Assembly (NCBI GenBank): GCA_039621445.1
Contig: CP154955.1
Coordinates: forward strand, 60,109,564 to 60,173,563
From: Euglena gracilis
Taxonomy: Eukaryota; Euglenida; Euglenophyceae; Euglenales
Direction: 5' to 3'
Length of the DNA: 64,000 bases
Made by a program: the position numbers and the translations under genes. Each line of letters opens with the position of its first letter. The stretch's first letter is position 1. Of this stretch, positions 11,612 to 23,700 are shown piece after piece. Under the pieces are notes generated by a model. It worked only from the letters and a program-made list of their open reading frames with translations. It was not told the origin of the DNA and did no database searches.

Positions 11612-12338
11612 CAGGGGGTTTCTCAAGGACCCCGGGGGGGGGGGGGGGTCCAGCCTCCGGCTGGCAAAAAGGCTGCTGGCTGGAGGGGGTCCGGGGCTGG
11701 GCTGGGTCGGTGAAAAACAAAATTTTCTATTTTTTTTTGCCATTTTCGACATTTTGGTGGATGGAGCTAGATCAAGGCTGGGGGGCTGTGATGGATGTGG
11801 TGAGGGGAAAAAATGCAGGATAAATGACCTGGGCAGCCCAGTTGGCTGACCAGCCTGCGGCCGGATGGCCAAGCTGGACCCGCCTCTATTTCACTCGACC
11901 CCCGGGGGGGGGGGGTACTGGCTAGCAAAGCGGCTAGACACTGGAAAAAGTGGACTAGCTAGACCACCCCCTCCCCCCCGGGGAGGTCGGGGGGGGGGGG
12001 GGGGCCCCCGACTGGAAAAAAAATTCCTCCGGCGCTGTGCGCCGAGGTGGAAATGAGGTGGAAATTGTTCCAAAAATTTTTTGGGGTCCGAAAAAAATTT
12101 TCTGGCGCTTTGCGCCGGTCACTGGAAAAATTTTTCCACCAGCTAGCCCTGCTAGCAGAGGGGGGGGGGTCTGCTAGAAATCCCACTAGCCAAATTTGGA
12201 CTAGCTGCAGTCCAGCCCCCCCGGGGGGGGGGGTACTGCAATCCCTTAAGCAAATGCCTGGCTCCCAGCCCGAATTTGGGCTGCAGGCTGGTTTTGAGCT
12301 GGCCGGCTGGCTGGACCCCCCCCTTAAGAAATCCCCTG
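11612..12338. mobile_element. hAT-like element, 8-bp TSD ATCCCTTT
   Basis: Left end CAGGGGGTTTCTCAAGGACC, right end CTTAAGAAATCCCCTG, with identical 8-bp flanks (11,604-11,611 and 12,339-12,346). 727 bp, no coding capacity. The interior repeats CTAGC-rich text, two GGCGC..GCGCC dyads next to AAATTTTT, and homopolymers. Confidence 0.8.
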
Positions 12339-12346
12339 ATCCCTTT

Positions 12347-13560
12347 CCCCAGAAGGCATGGGTAATAGCAAGCCCCCACACGAATCCGATTCACTGAGCA
12401 AATGTTCTTCTTTCAAAAGATTGCACAAATGTCGCACCACCACCAAAACCTGCGTTTGGCAATGAGCTGGGCTTGCAGCGATGTGGGACATATCCCCTCG
12501 CGGGGCCACTTGGCCACCGGAGGGGCAGCGAACTTGGGGTGGAGTGCGATAGTGGGAATAGGAGGAGAGTGCAGCGAATGCGAGGCGGCCGCTAAGCACG
12601 CGCAGCCCGAAAAGCCGAGGAGGGCGATTGGGCGGGGGCAGGGGTTGGCCCAGTGCACCTTGTTGGTCACCACCGTTTCCCCGCACTGTGACGCCGGGCT
12701 TCCTGCGCCAGACATTCACCCGGGGTGTCCACCACCGCTATCGCCAAGACAATTTTTCTTTTGGTGAACACACCAAATGAATGTCTGTCAAATGATGCGC
12801 GGAGCATTTTTTTGCCAAGAGGACACATACAGTAAATGAACTTGATGTACGTGACACGGCATGTTTTCAACAGAAAAGCAGTGATGGTTGGCGGGGGGGG
12901 GGGCTGCTGGCGGCGCACTGTGGGGCTGATCCCAGCAGAGCAAAGGGCAGGAATCCCACGCAAACAAGAGGGGAGGGGAAAGGGGTTCCAAAACAAACCA
13001 AGAGCAACGTCACTATGCGTATCCAATTTGAATTTTGGGCCAAACTAAAGGTTTCCGAAAAATAAAAACACAACAGAAGAAATATCACTGAAAATGTTAA
13101 ATACTGAAAATTCACCACAGCATTTGCTTTGTTTTATTGTCTCATATACGCACAAAACCGACCGGATCTTTTTTTGGAACAACCGACAACTTTGGGGAGG
13201 TTTGCAATTTTTAAGGAGAAATTCGGTGCCCAAACCCATGCCAAATGACAAATAACTTTGTCGGTTTCCCCTGAAAGGGCAGCAGCGTGGGACCCCTGCC
13301 CCGCTATTGGGGCAGCCCTACTTATGCGGTCTCGGGGGGGAGGGGGGGAGGGGGGAGGCTGCGGCATGTGCCACCTGGTCCTTAGAGACCCAGCACTCGC
13401 GAGGTGGGGGCAGGCCCGCAGCACTTTGCTTACGTGGTTGCTGTTGAGGCGCCGTGGCGGGTTTCCAACTGCTTTTTTTTTTGTGTTGGGTTCGTGCCGC
13501 TTCAAAATTGCACGCTGGGTTAGCAATTTTTCTTTGAAGACGGGGGGGGGGGGGGTGAAT
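12347..13560. other. Unassigned region with GC-rich island
   Basis: 12,404-12,760 is GC-rich, free of homopolymers, and open on both strands; no domain is recognised. 12,790-13,260 is AT-richer unique DNA. 13,260-13,560 resumes G-runs. No feature can be supported. Confidence 0.25.
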
Positions 13561-14050
13561 TTTGGGGTCCCAAAAATCTTCGGTTGGCACCGAAAATGAA
13601 AATTCCCCGATTGGGGCAGGGGTCGATTTCTAAGCAGGTGGAGGGGGGGGCACACCAAAAGAGTGGCGTGGTCTGGGCGACCGAAAAATTTTGGCCAGAA
13701 CCAGACAATTTTCGGCGTCCAGACGTACCAAATCACCCCTTGATCGAGAGCTCTTTTCAACAGACAGACTTTTTCTATGCTTCACAATACTCCTATTTCA
13801 AAACAACATGAATTTTCACCAAAAATGGATACTCAACCCAATGGTCCCCAAATTGCAAATTTCCTTGTACATGATAAAACAGTCATCAGTAAATCAGGAC
13901 GTAAATGACCAATTTTGGCCATTTTTAGGCACTTTTAATGACATTCATTCATCACAAAACCGGCGTCAAGAACGCCGGGCTTTGGCAGAACGGGGTCACT
14001 TCAAACTTCAGATTTTTATTTTGTAAAATCTCCAGCTCCATCTCCTCTAA
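13560..14050. repeat. Dispersed repeat related (inverted) to 31,140-31,690
   Basis: Shares with 31,140-31,690, in opposite orientation, a GATCGAGAGCTCTTTTCAAC segment and a TTTTCACCAAAAAT-type segment. A small hairpin (CCGGCGT..ACGCCGG) lies at 13,960-13,980. No gene. Confidence 0.45.
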
Positions 14051-17000
14051 ACGTTGGGTACAATTCGCGATATGCCAGGGCCAACCTCTGAGTTGCACCA
14101 CCCCGAAAACACCGCCGCACTATCAATACACCACAACGTGTGGGGTGCCACTGACATGCGGGGTGTTGGACGGGGTGAGATGTGCCTGGGACTCCGGGTA
14201 CGCTACGGGGTAGGATGGTTCGAAAACCGCCCGGCCATTCCCGTCGCTGCCCTGTGGGAAGAGGGGAGCAATGAATTGGTTGACAGTCTGACCTCCGGGG
14301 GGGGGGGGACCCCAAAATTGAGCCGTTTGAGGGGATTCCCCAAAAAGCTTTTGGCGCTTTGCACTAAAACCCATCTCTGGCATGGGGCGGGGTAAGGCCC
14401 TGGACCCACCCAGCCCCTCCCGGGGGGGGGGGAGGGCTGAGCTGAAGAACAATGCCCACAACATGATGACTCAAAAATCACTGGCTAAAAAAAAAGGTCA
14501 TAAACTTGCTCATCTGAGCCCGATCGGTGGACAGGCAGGGGCTGAGACTCTTTTCTGGAATCACAACGTTTCTGGGTTGCAGTGCAACATGAAAACTTTT
14601 TTTTTGAACAGATGACATTTATCCCAATTACAGTCTTATCCAAACAAGCTTTTGCCACCAAGGGCGTCGTTCAACGATCTCCTGTCTCAAATTTTGGGCA
14701 AAAACTTCTGGCCGGAACCTCCCTTTTGGTCACCTGGGGTTTATTTTTTTGCGGATGCTGGAAATTCATTGTCCCCCGATAACCAGTCTTCACCACTTTG
14801 CAATCCTCAAATTAAACACAATTACCTCCCCCCCTAGTGTAGTGTTCCAGAAAAGTGTCGTTGACACGGACGACAAGGGGGGGGGGAGGTAAACACAGAT
14901 GGGGACCCATAAAAAGCTCTCATTGTCCATTTCTTCGAAGCCAAAAAAGTTGTCCATGAAAGTTGCACCGAATCCAAAAAAAACCCATCCTGTGGTGTTG
15001 TCTGGGGGGGGGGGGAGGGGGTTTATATCTCAAATCCCAAAGCCGGACTCTGGGGGGGGGGGGGTTACACAAAGCCCACCCAAAACCGGCCAACCTCAAA
15101 AAACTTTCTGGCCTTTCGGTCATGCCAGACTGACCGATGGTGTGGGTTCCCGTTTTTCAGGAAACCAAACTTTGTGATGGGTGGGGGGGGGGGTTGAACC
15201 CACCCACCGCCAGGGCTTCTTAAAAAACCTTTAAAAAATCATTTGGGCATAATTCTCGAAATTCGAAAAATGAAATCTGAAAATGAAAACACAAAAAATC
15301 TCGGCAATAACAAAAAATGATCGCAGGAACATTCTCCATCCACCCAAACTCAAAAAAACTGGGTTGTTCAACTTTTTTTTTTAAAATTTGGACCCTGTTC
15401 GATGCCGGGCCCCTGGGATTCCCTCGGTAAATAGACGCCTTAAGATTCGAAAATGCGGCTGAAAAACGCCTGAAAATTTTTTTTTAAATCCCGAGACCAC
15501 CACCCACAGCCCTGTTTAGGGTCAAAAATTTTTTCTAAAACTTCTCAAAAACGGTGGGGAATCAAAGGAAATGGCCGGAGACCTAAATTGAAGCTTTTAA
15601 AATGCCCCTGTATTCTGATTTCCCTGCAACTCCTTGCGTAGCCCTAGTTACGGCCATTTTTCGGCCAATTTTGCACATATGGCACGAAATGTGGAATGGC
15701 GGGGGGGGGGGGTTAAAAAAAAACCATGTTTTTTGGCCTGCTGGACCTGGAAAACCTGTTTTTTTTCCGCCTAAAATGAACATTTTTCGACCCCCCGGCC
15801 CCGCTCTTTCCTCAATTTTTTTTTCAAAATTTGGGATTGTGTTCAGGGGTTTTCTTAAAGACCAGCCTCTGGCTGGCAAAAAGGCTGCTGGCTGGACCCC
15901 CGGGGTATGGGGGGGCTGGGCTGGGTCGATTAAAAACAAAAAATTCTGAAAATTGCCATTTTCGACATTTTGCTAGATGGAGCTAGATCAAAGCTGGATC
16001 GGGACTGGAGGAACAGCCAAATTACCCCCCCCCCTTTGTCCAACGACCACCCCCTGGTCACATGGGGGTGTACAACCACCCCCCCCCTGGTCATAGGTTG
16101 CAGGTTGCAAATTTTTTTTGATGGTTTTACCAAGCGGTAGACTTCCCAACTGCCCCACTGCAGGATTTTTTCTGCTATGTTCCGCCCCCAGCAACGAATG
16201 TCTTGTCTAATCACTCCTATGGATGCGCAGCACAGGTGCGGAGTTCACTTATGTAGCATTTGCACAGCAGCCTTCTGGCGCTGTCGTTCATGACACCCCT
16301 CAGGAGCAGCCGCTGTGTTTGGGCTACCTCCTTTATGTTTTTTTCCCGCTTTTCGCTGTGCGTTTGCCCCCCTTTATAATGACCACCCCCTGGTCACAGG
16401 TTGCAGGTAATGGGAGGCGTACGACCACCCCCCCCCCCCGGTCATAGGTTGCAGGTAAATGGTCGTTGGACAAAGGGGGGGGTACTGAGAATAATGCAAG
16501 GATAGAGCGGGTCGCATGCAATTGTTCGGCACGGCAGGGGGGGGGGGCTCCGCCCCCCTCCCCCCCGAACCAAAATAGCACAATCAGGGGTTTCTGAAGC
16601 CGGAGGGCACCCTATCCCCGGGGGTCCAGCCAGCCAGCGGCCCAAATTCGGGCTGGGAGCCCCCGGGGGTCGAGTGAAATAAAGTTGGGTCCAGCCCGGC
16701 CGGAGGCCGGGCCGGCTGGCCAGCCAAATGGGCTGCCCAGCTCACGTGTTATTCCGGTTCTTGGGGGGGGGGGGGGGGCAGAACCCCCCCCCCCCCCCCG
16801 TGCTGATCAGTTGCATACGTCCCGCTCTTTCGTCGAAAAATTTTGTGTTATTTTGGTTCTGATGGGGCTAGGGGGTTGGTTGGTTGGGGGGTTGGGAGGG
16901 GTTAGGGGGTCGGGGGGGGGGGGGGGGGGGGTTGGGGGGCTTTGTGCCATTACTCGCTTCTGAGCCCTGTTCGCAACAAAAAAATTGCATCACCCTCACA

Positions 17001-17633
17001 GAAAACTGAATTACCCTGATGGGCCCTCATCTGCTGACAGCGGCTTCGCTCCCGAATGTGTTCTTTTGCCCCCAAAGAGAATCATGATGCATGAATGCGC
17101 ACCTCGGAGGGCGCAAGCATCTCCACCGGCTGCTCCTCATCCTTCATCAATGGGGCATTGGAATACACTGTGCTGGCAGGGGGAGAGGGAGATGCAGCTA
17201 ATCCCCCCCCAAATAATACCCCCCAGGGAATTGTTTTTTTCGCCCGAAGTCCCGGCTCGAGAGGTGGGGTATCATTTGGGGGGGGGGGAACATCACAAAA
17301 TAGCGCCTTTGGGGTCATTTTTTTTGTATTTGTGTTTACCATTTTTTGGAGGTCAGATGGTCCAGAAAAATCGATTTTTTCATTTTTTTTGTCAGAGAGT
17401 GATTATTACCCACATTTTCAGGTTAAAATCCGGGCCTTCGGCCTGAAATTGGGGGGGGGGGTATCGAAGTCGGACCCCGAGGGGGGTATTATTTGGGGGG
17501 AGGGTTTAACATCCTCAAGTTCAAAAACAAGTTGGTTGCCAGGAGTGAAATCCCAATTTCGTGCCGGGAATTCGTCTCGGTGCATTGTGTGGAGAGCCTG
17601 GGCCTTGCCACACGTTGAACTTGCACCGCCAGT
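14050..17633. other. Non-coding DNA downstream of the transporter gene
   Basis: Homopolymer runs, partial MITE ends (CAGGGGTTTTCTTAAAGACC at 15,843; CAGGGGTTTCTGAAGCC at 16,586), remnants of the ACCCCC/GGTCACAGGTTGCAGG family (16,019-16,110 and 16,380-16,455), and a G-rich minisatellite (16,860-16,940). No conserved protein segment is visible until the transporter terminal exon. Confidence 0.4.
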
Positions 17634-17731
17634 CTACCCCTGGACATCTCCCAAACCAGCACCCTTGTACAGGGACTCACCGTGCTGGGTCTCATCCAGG
17701 CCGAAGTCCTCCTCATCAGGTGACAGGCGGA
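17634..17731 (-). CDS. Transporter exon 12 (C-terminal tail and stop)
   Basis: [20 protein letters not shown] then [11 protein letters not shown] and TAG at 17,634-17,636. The acidic run and GLDxxxHGESxY are the conserved cytoplasmic tail of AMT/MEP proteins. A CTG lies at -8..-6 of the proposed start 17,731. Confidence 0.88.
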
Positions 17732-20700
17732 TCCTCCAGAACGGAGGCACTGCCCCCCTACCGTTTCCCTTTGCCGTATGCTGGCCAGGCTTCTTTTAAA
17801 CCCCCCCTCTGGGGGGGGGGGCAGGGATGTGTGGGAAGCCTTGGGGGGGGGGGGGCGGACTCCCCTCCTGACACGGGGACCCCTGCCACCCACCTGACAC
17901 GGGGGACCCCTACCACCCACCGCTGTGCTGAAGGGTTTCCAACCCACTCGCCCAGCCCGGCGCCGGACGCCCCCAATTGGGCCGTCTGAGGGCACTTCCC
18001 AAAAAATTTTCGGTGCTTTGCACCGAAACCCACACCCAGGCCCGGGGACCCCTGGGGGGGGGGTCTTCTGACTTGAAAAGAAGCCTGATGTGGTGGTGTA
18101 TTGGAAAGCGGAGCCCATGTGCAGCTCCATTTAAGCCATTTTTGCAAATTCTGCTCCAATGCGTTGGTCTCATATTCCGCCAAAAGGTAAAACATGCGAC
18201 CACAAAGAGAGCAACAAAGGATTTGGGAGGGTTCATTTGACAAAACATGTCCCTGTTCAGGAGCTAAAGCAAAGCAGCCAGGCGGGCAGTGTGCAAGTTG
18301 ATCCCCTTGAAAAAGATGAATGAGAGGCAGAACGACCAAGGGGAGGGGCAGTTGGCAACTCATCTGCACTCGCAAGCAGCCTATCATGTTCTCCTGGCCT
18401 TCATTGCTGCTTGGGGCAAAAAAAGAATTCGAACACATCATTAGTTAGGACTCCAAATTCTTCCACCAAAACTTGTGGTGCAAATGCAAAACACACCACA
18501 AACCACAGAGAGGGGGGTCGGACCCCCCCCCCCCTGCAGTCTGGGAGGGGGATGGGGTACACCCCCCAGATGAACAGTGGTGCGCTCCAGGTAACCGGTT
18601 TCGGCCAAGCGCAAAGCGCGGGCCAAGAATCTTTGACTTCCCATAGCGACCAAAAGAAGCATTTTGAGCACTTTTTGGGAAAAAATGCATGAATGCTATA
18701 GGGTGTCTGCCCCTGGCATGACTAAGCACAAGCCTGGTTTTGGCCCAAAACCAGTCAGTTCACTCTGGGGGGGGGGGTCAGTTGACCCATTGCGTCAATG
18801 CCAGCATGGCGGGACAGCTTGCTGCTGGGAACCAAGCCGCCCCTCATCAGACACCAACAATGGTGATTCCCGCCCAGAACCAGCCGAAATACTTCCAGTT
18901 TTCGCCCGCTGGCCCGTGCACCACACCAGCAGGCTGGAAGAAGGCCCCGGTAAGGATACTGCCAAGAGTGCCACCAATGCCGTGGGTGCCGAAAGCATCG
19001 GTGGCAGGTCCCCGGTATTCGTCTGTCCCAAAAAACTACTGAAGGGTCGTCGCCCACTCGGCCGAAAACCCTGGGCCTGGGCATCACTGCAGGGGGAATG
19101 CCTGCTTGGGATGTGGGTCCGGACACCCGGGGTCCGGACCACACCATTGCTTGCCAACCAGGGGTTTTTTTAAGACCGGGGGGGGGGGGGAGGGGGGTCC
19201 GGGGGACCCACAAAAAATGGCCGAAAAATCGCGAAAAGTGCTAAAATACAAAATTTTCGGCGCCTGCGGCGCCGAAAAGTATATCCCACCCCCTCCGGGG
19301 GGACCCCCCCCCCCGGGGGGGGGGGGGGAGGGGACCCGCCGGCCCCCCCCACCCTACCCCTCCCCCCCCCCCCCCCCCCCGGGGGTCCAAACTTAAAAAA
19401 ATCCCTGTTGCCAACCCCCCGTGGGGGGGTCACTTTCCACTTGAAAAACCAGTTGTCACCTTTTGAAAACCAGTCACCCACTTCTTACCCCCAAAATTCT
19501 TCCAGCCAGGTGGCCATTTTCGGCCATTCCTGGCTTCCCCCCCCCCCAGGGGAGGGGCCTGGACCATACCATTGCTTAGCGACCCGACTCCGGGGGGGAG
19601 GGGGGCACTTTCCACTCTGACAAAACCAGTCAGTCACTTTTCCCAAAAAAAAACCAGTCAGTCACTTTGCCCCGAGGGGGGGGGATTGGCCACTCTTGAA
19701 TGATGAGGAGGAGGCAATGAAAATTTCCAAAAAATGTCAAAAATCCCAAAAAAATTCCGGAAGGCGCCTTCAATGCCGCCACACTGCCCCCAAAAATGCA
19801 ATGTGAGACCTGAGCCAAGCCATCATCAATGGGGGTCTTGTGCATCAACCAAACGGTGGTGTAGCAAACAATGGCGCCAAATCCACCAAGGAACAGGCTC
19901 TCCCCGACCGTGATGTAACCGCAGGCAGGAGTGATCACCACGAGGCCCACGACAGCCCCAACGCAGGCACCAACTGCGGAGGGCTTCTTGCCGTGGATCC
20001 CCTCAGCTGCAGGGGCCCAACGAGGGGTTGGGTCTTGATCTTGACTTTGGGGGGGTTGGTTGCTTTTGGCCACTTTTCCCATTTTGGCCATTCTTGGTCA
20101 CCTTTGACCCTTTTCGGCCACTTTCTGGATTTCTCAACAATCTCAAGGGGGGGGGGTCAAGAACCTCAATTTAATCGGACCACCTCACCACGCTGTAGTC
20201 AAAAGCTTCCAAAGACGGCCAGAAGGAGGCAGCAGGAGGAAGGTGGCAGCAAACAGGAACCAAACGTGACCAAAAATCACCAAGAGTGGCCAGAAATAGC
20301 TAAAATATCCAAAGGTGGCCATAATGGCCAAAAGCAGCCAAAATTGCCAAAGATGGCCAATAATCGCCCAAAGTGGCCAAAAATGACCGAAAGTGGCAAA
20401 ACTGGCGAACTCGACCCCTTTCAGACTTTTGCATTTTGGCATTGCATTTTGCATTTTTGCCCATGTGCATTTTGGCCCACTTTGGCACCCCCTTGATATT
20501 TTTTGAGAAGTTCAAAATTTTTAGAGATGTCAAGATCCGTGAAGATTCAAGAGTGAGAAAGTTGAATTACCCCCCCCCAGCCTGGCGCCATATTCTTTAA
20601 CCTGCCTGATGGTGCCTTGAGGCAGGAGGTGTTAGAGGATGTGGTTGCTGACAGCCCAGCTACAGCCAGCTACAGGGGAATCAAAGCATCATCAGACAGG

Positions 20701-23700
20701 GATTTTTAAAGGATTCATTTTTGGGTCTCCAATGTGTGCACGTGGCTGTTTGTTTGGTGCCTTTTTTGCCCTCTTCTGGCCTGGCGCTGTCAGCGCCCCG
20801 TGGTCGGATACACCTTAAATGGTGCGGTCAAGGCCTGGGGGCCCCCGATGCAAAACCAACTCAAACCCTGGGGAGGGGTGGCCCAGGAGAGGCGTTCAAT
20901 ATGCTTCACCTTTAACTTTGACCTGAGCATCCGATCAGCTTGTTGTCCCATCCTTGCCAAACTGACAAACTGACCATGCTGTTTCAAAAAGCGGCATCTG
21001 GCATGAGGAGCTTGCTTTACATGGTGTGAGGCCTCTGTCCCAAACACACCCACATGCACATGGCGGCGGCGGTGGCAGTGTTTGTGTTCAAGAATGCCTG
21101 CGACGCACTCAGGACTTTGCTTCAGAGCACAGGTACCCGCTGCCAAGTTTTCCTCTCTTGCAACCAATATTCCAATCAGAGGTTTTTTTGGGGGACCATA
21201 CAATTTTTTACCGACCCCCCCGGGGGTCACTCCACTCTTCAAAAAAACCAATCAGTCACTTTTTTGGGAAACCAGTCGTCACAACCTCCCCCCAGGCAAT
21301 TTTTGGGTCAAATTTTTGGCGTTTGCACTGAAAAATATCCCTGATGGTTATGAAACATATCTGGAATGGGCTTTTGGGTTGTGTGTTGTAAGCGAGCGAC
21401 CAACTGGAGACCTCTTGGGAGGGTTTTTCAGGCTGGGCGTGAATTGATAACCCTAACCCTAACCATACAATCACTTGGTCACTGGCCGACCCCCCCCCCC
21501 CGGGGTGACTGGTTTTTTTTCAGAGTGACTGGCTGGTTTTGGCCCGGGCGGCAAAAAATCACTAAAGTGACCCGGCGCCAGAAAAATTTTTGGCCTTTTC
21601 ATGTTTTTGGTCAAATTTTGTTTGGATTCCAGAGTGGCCGACCCCTTGTGTGCATTGTGGCTGTTTTTTTTGGTGCCTTTTATGGCCTGGCGCTGTTGTT
21701 CGCCTCTGGCCCTTTTTGTCTGTGTATGCGGAGGTGGCCGGAGCCTGGCGGGACTTACCTTGTTTACGACGCCGGCCACCAAGCGCCTGAGTGGCCAGGG
21801 GAGTGGCCAACCCCCCCCGGGGGGGGTGGTGACTGACTGGTTTCCCGAAAAAAAGTGACTGACTGGTTTTTCGAAGAGTGGAGTGACCCCCCCGCCCGGG
21901 GGTCAGTAAAAAATTGTATGACCCTAACCACAACCCCAACCCGAACCCGAAACCTAACCCCCAGGGTGGGCACCGCCTTAAAATCCACACCACCTGTTGT
22001 CGGTGGGATTTCCATTCTGCCTGCCTCAACTTCCAAAAGGAAAGGCCTGAATGCAACCTGGTCAGCTGCCAGTTCAGATCCAGCGTTGAATCCAAACCAC
22101 CCGAACCAGAGCATAGCGGTGCCAAGGATGACATACAAGCCCAGTGCCTCCCTTCATGGAAATGTTTCATTGCACAATTTTCCATGGAAAAGGACAGTTG
22201 AACAGCTTTAAGGGGGGCGCTGTGCGGGACGCTGTTGGGGTAGATCGCCTGTCCTCGTTTCACAGCACGCCGGCGGCCGATGGCAACGGCTCCAGCAAGG
22301 GCGGAGTACCCACTGGTCATGTGCACCACTGTGCCACCAGCGAAATCCACCACACCCCGCTGACAGGCTGGAGTGTGGTGTGTTGGGGAGAGGGGTGGAA
22401 AAGGTCACAATGTGAACTTTCTGCATCCAACAAGTATTATTTGGTCTGCCCAAATGAACCACAGGACCGAAGTGAGGGAAATGGGGAACAAAGCAGTTTG
22501 GACCTCAGCCTGTACATTGCCGCAGGAAGCCACTGGACAACTACCCTGTGTTCAGAATTTGATGTCGGAAGGGAAGAGGCAACCACTGTTGTTTTGCTGT
22601 TGGTGTTCGCCATTTTTTTCTGGGTAACAGGGGTTTCTTTAGGGTGCTTGCTCGACCGCCACCTTCAAAATGACAAGTTGGTTCCCTTTAGTCCCAACAC
22701 GTGGTATTGACATTGAAGGAGTGGGGTTAGGGTCAGGGTGCCCCTTGTGTGCATCGCACAATGACGCGATAAATTCGTCCCCACAGGGGTACCAGTATTA
22801 ACCCTGGTTGGGCGGTCCTTTGGGTTCGTTGGGGGAAGGGTTCAACTGTTTGCATGAGAATCTTAACTCTAACCCTACTCCTTCAAGAGGCAAAAAAGCC
22901 CAAACCCAGCTGGGTTGGAATTTTCCAGTCAAAATCAGGTGGAAAACTCCTTTGAAACTGTGTTTGGGCCAGTTTCGAGACTTGAATCTTAAATCTTTAC
23001 CCAAACACGGTTTCTATACACAAATTGTGGCTGAGCCCAGATTTCAGCCTGAAAACGTGTTCAGCCAGGGGCCCCCGAAGGGGGCCCCTGAACACGTTTT
23101 CAGGCTGAAATCTGGGCTCAGCCACAATTTGTTTAAAAACGTTTTCAGAGCCCGCCAAATGCCTGCCCTGAAATTCGTGGTCATGATTCACGCAAGGGGT
23201 CAAAACGGCAATTTGTGAAATTCGGACCCCAAAAAACGGCGCCCTCACTGAAAACGTGCCTGAAAACCCCGGATGCCTTCACTGAAAACGTGTCATTGAC
23301 CCGAATGCCCTCACTGAAAACGTGCCTGAACCCGGAGCCTTCACTGAAAACGTGTCAATTCCGAATGACCCCACTTGCCCACCTGACCCACCAACCAACC
23401 CCCCTTCCCTTTTTTTTTTTTTTTCTCCTTTTTCTCTCCCCTGATGGGCTGGCCTTTTGGCACCCCCGAACCCGGGTCGGGTGCGTTTGTTGTGCGCGGG
23501 CTGTTTGTTGGTGGTGGCCTGCTTGTTTGCTTCCCTGCACTGGACTTTTCCTTGTCCCATTTGCGAGGTCATTGCGTGGTGTTGTGTGCAGCCCAGGCTG
23601 TGCCCCGTGACCGACCCCCGGGCCCCGGCGTCGTTTGGCCACCAGCCGTGGGGGTCCGTGCCGTGAGCCCGCCCCCGCCTTTGTGAAAAACAAACCACTA

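Noticed and set aside
12413-12760. GC-rich island as an exon
   Set aside because: Open on both strands, but no recognisable protein family and no CAG/CTG or GT/AG partners that could be matched.
18999-19035. Upstream extension of transporter exon 10 ([12 protein letters not shown])
   Set aside because: It is open, but inserts residues not found in AMT proteins; the CAG/CTG junction at 18,999 restores the consensus exactly.
21448-21962. Telomere or chromosome end from CCCTAAC repeats
   Set aside because: Only two to three perfect units, internal to an intron with coding exons on both sides.
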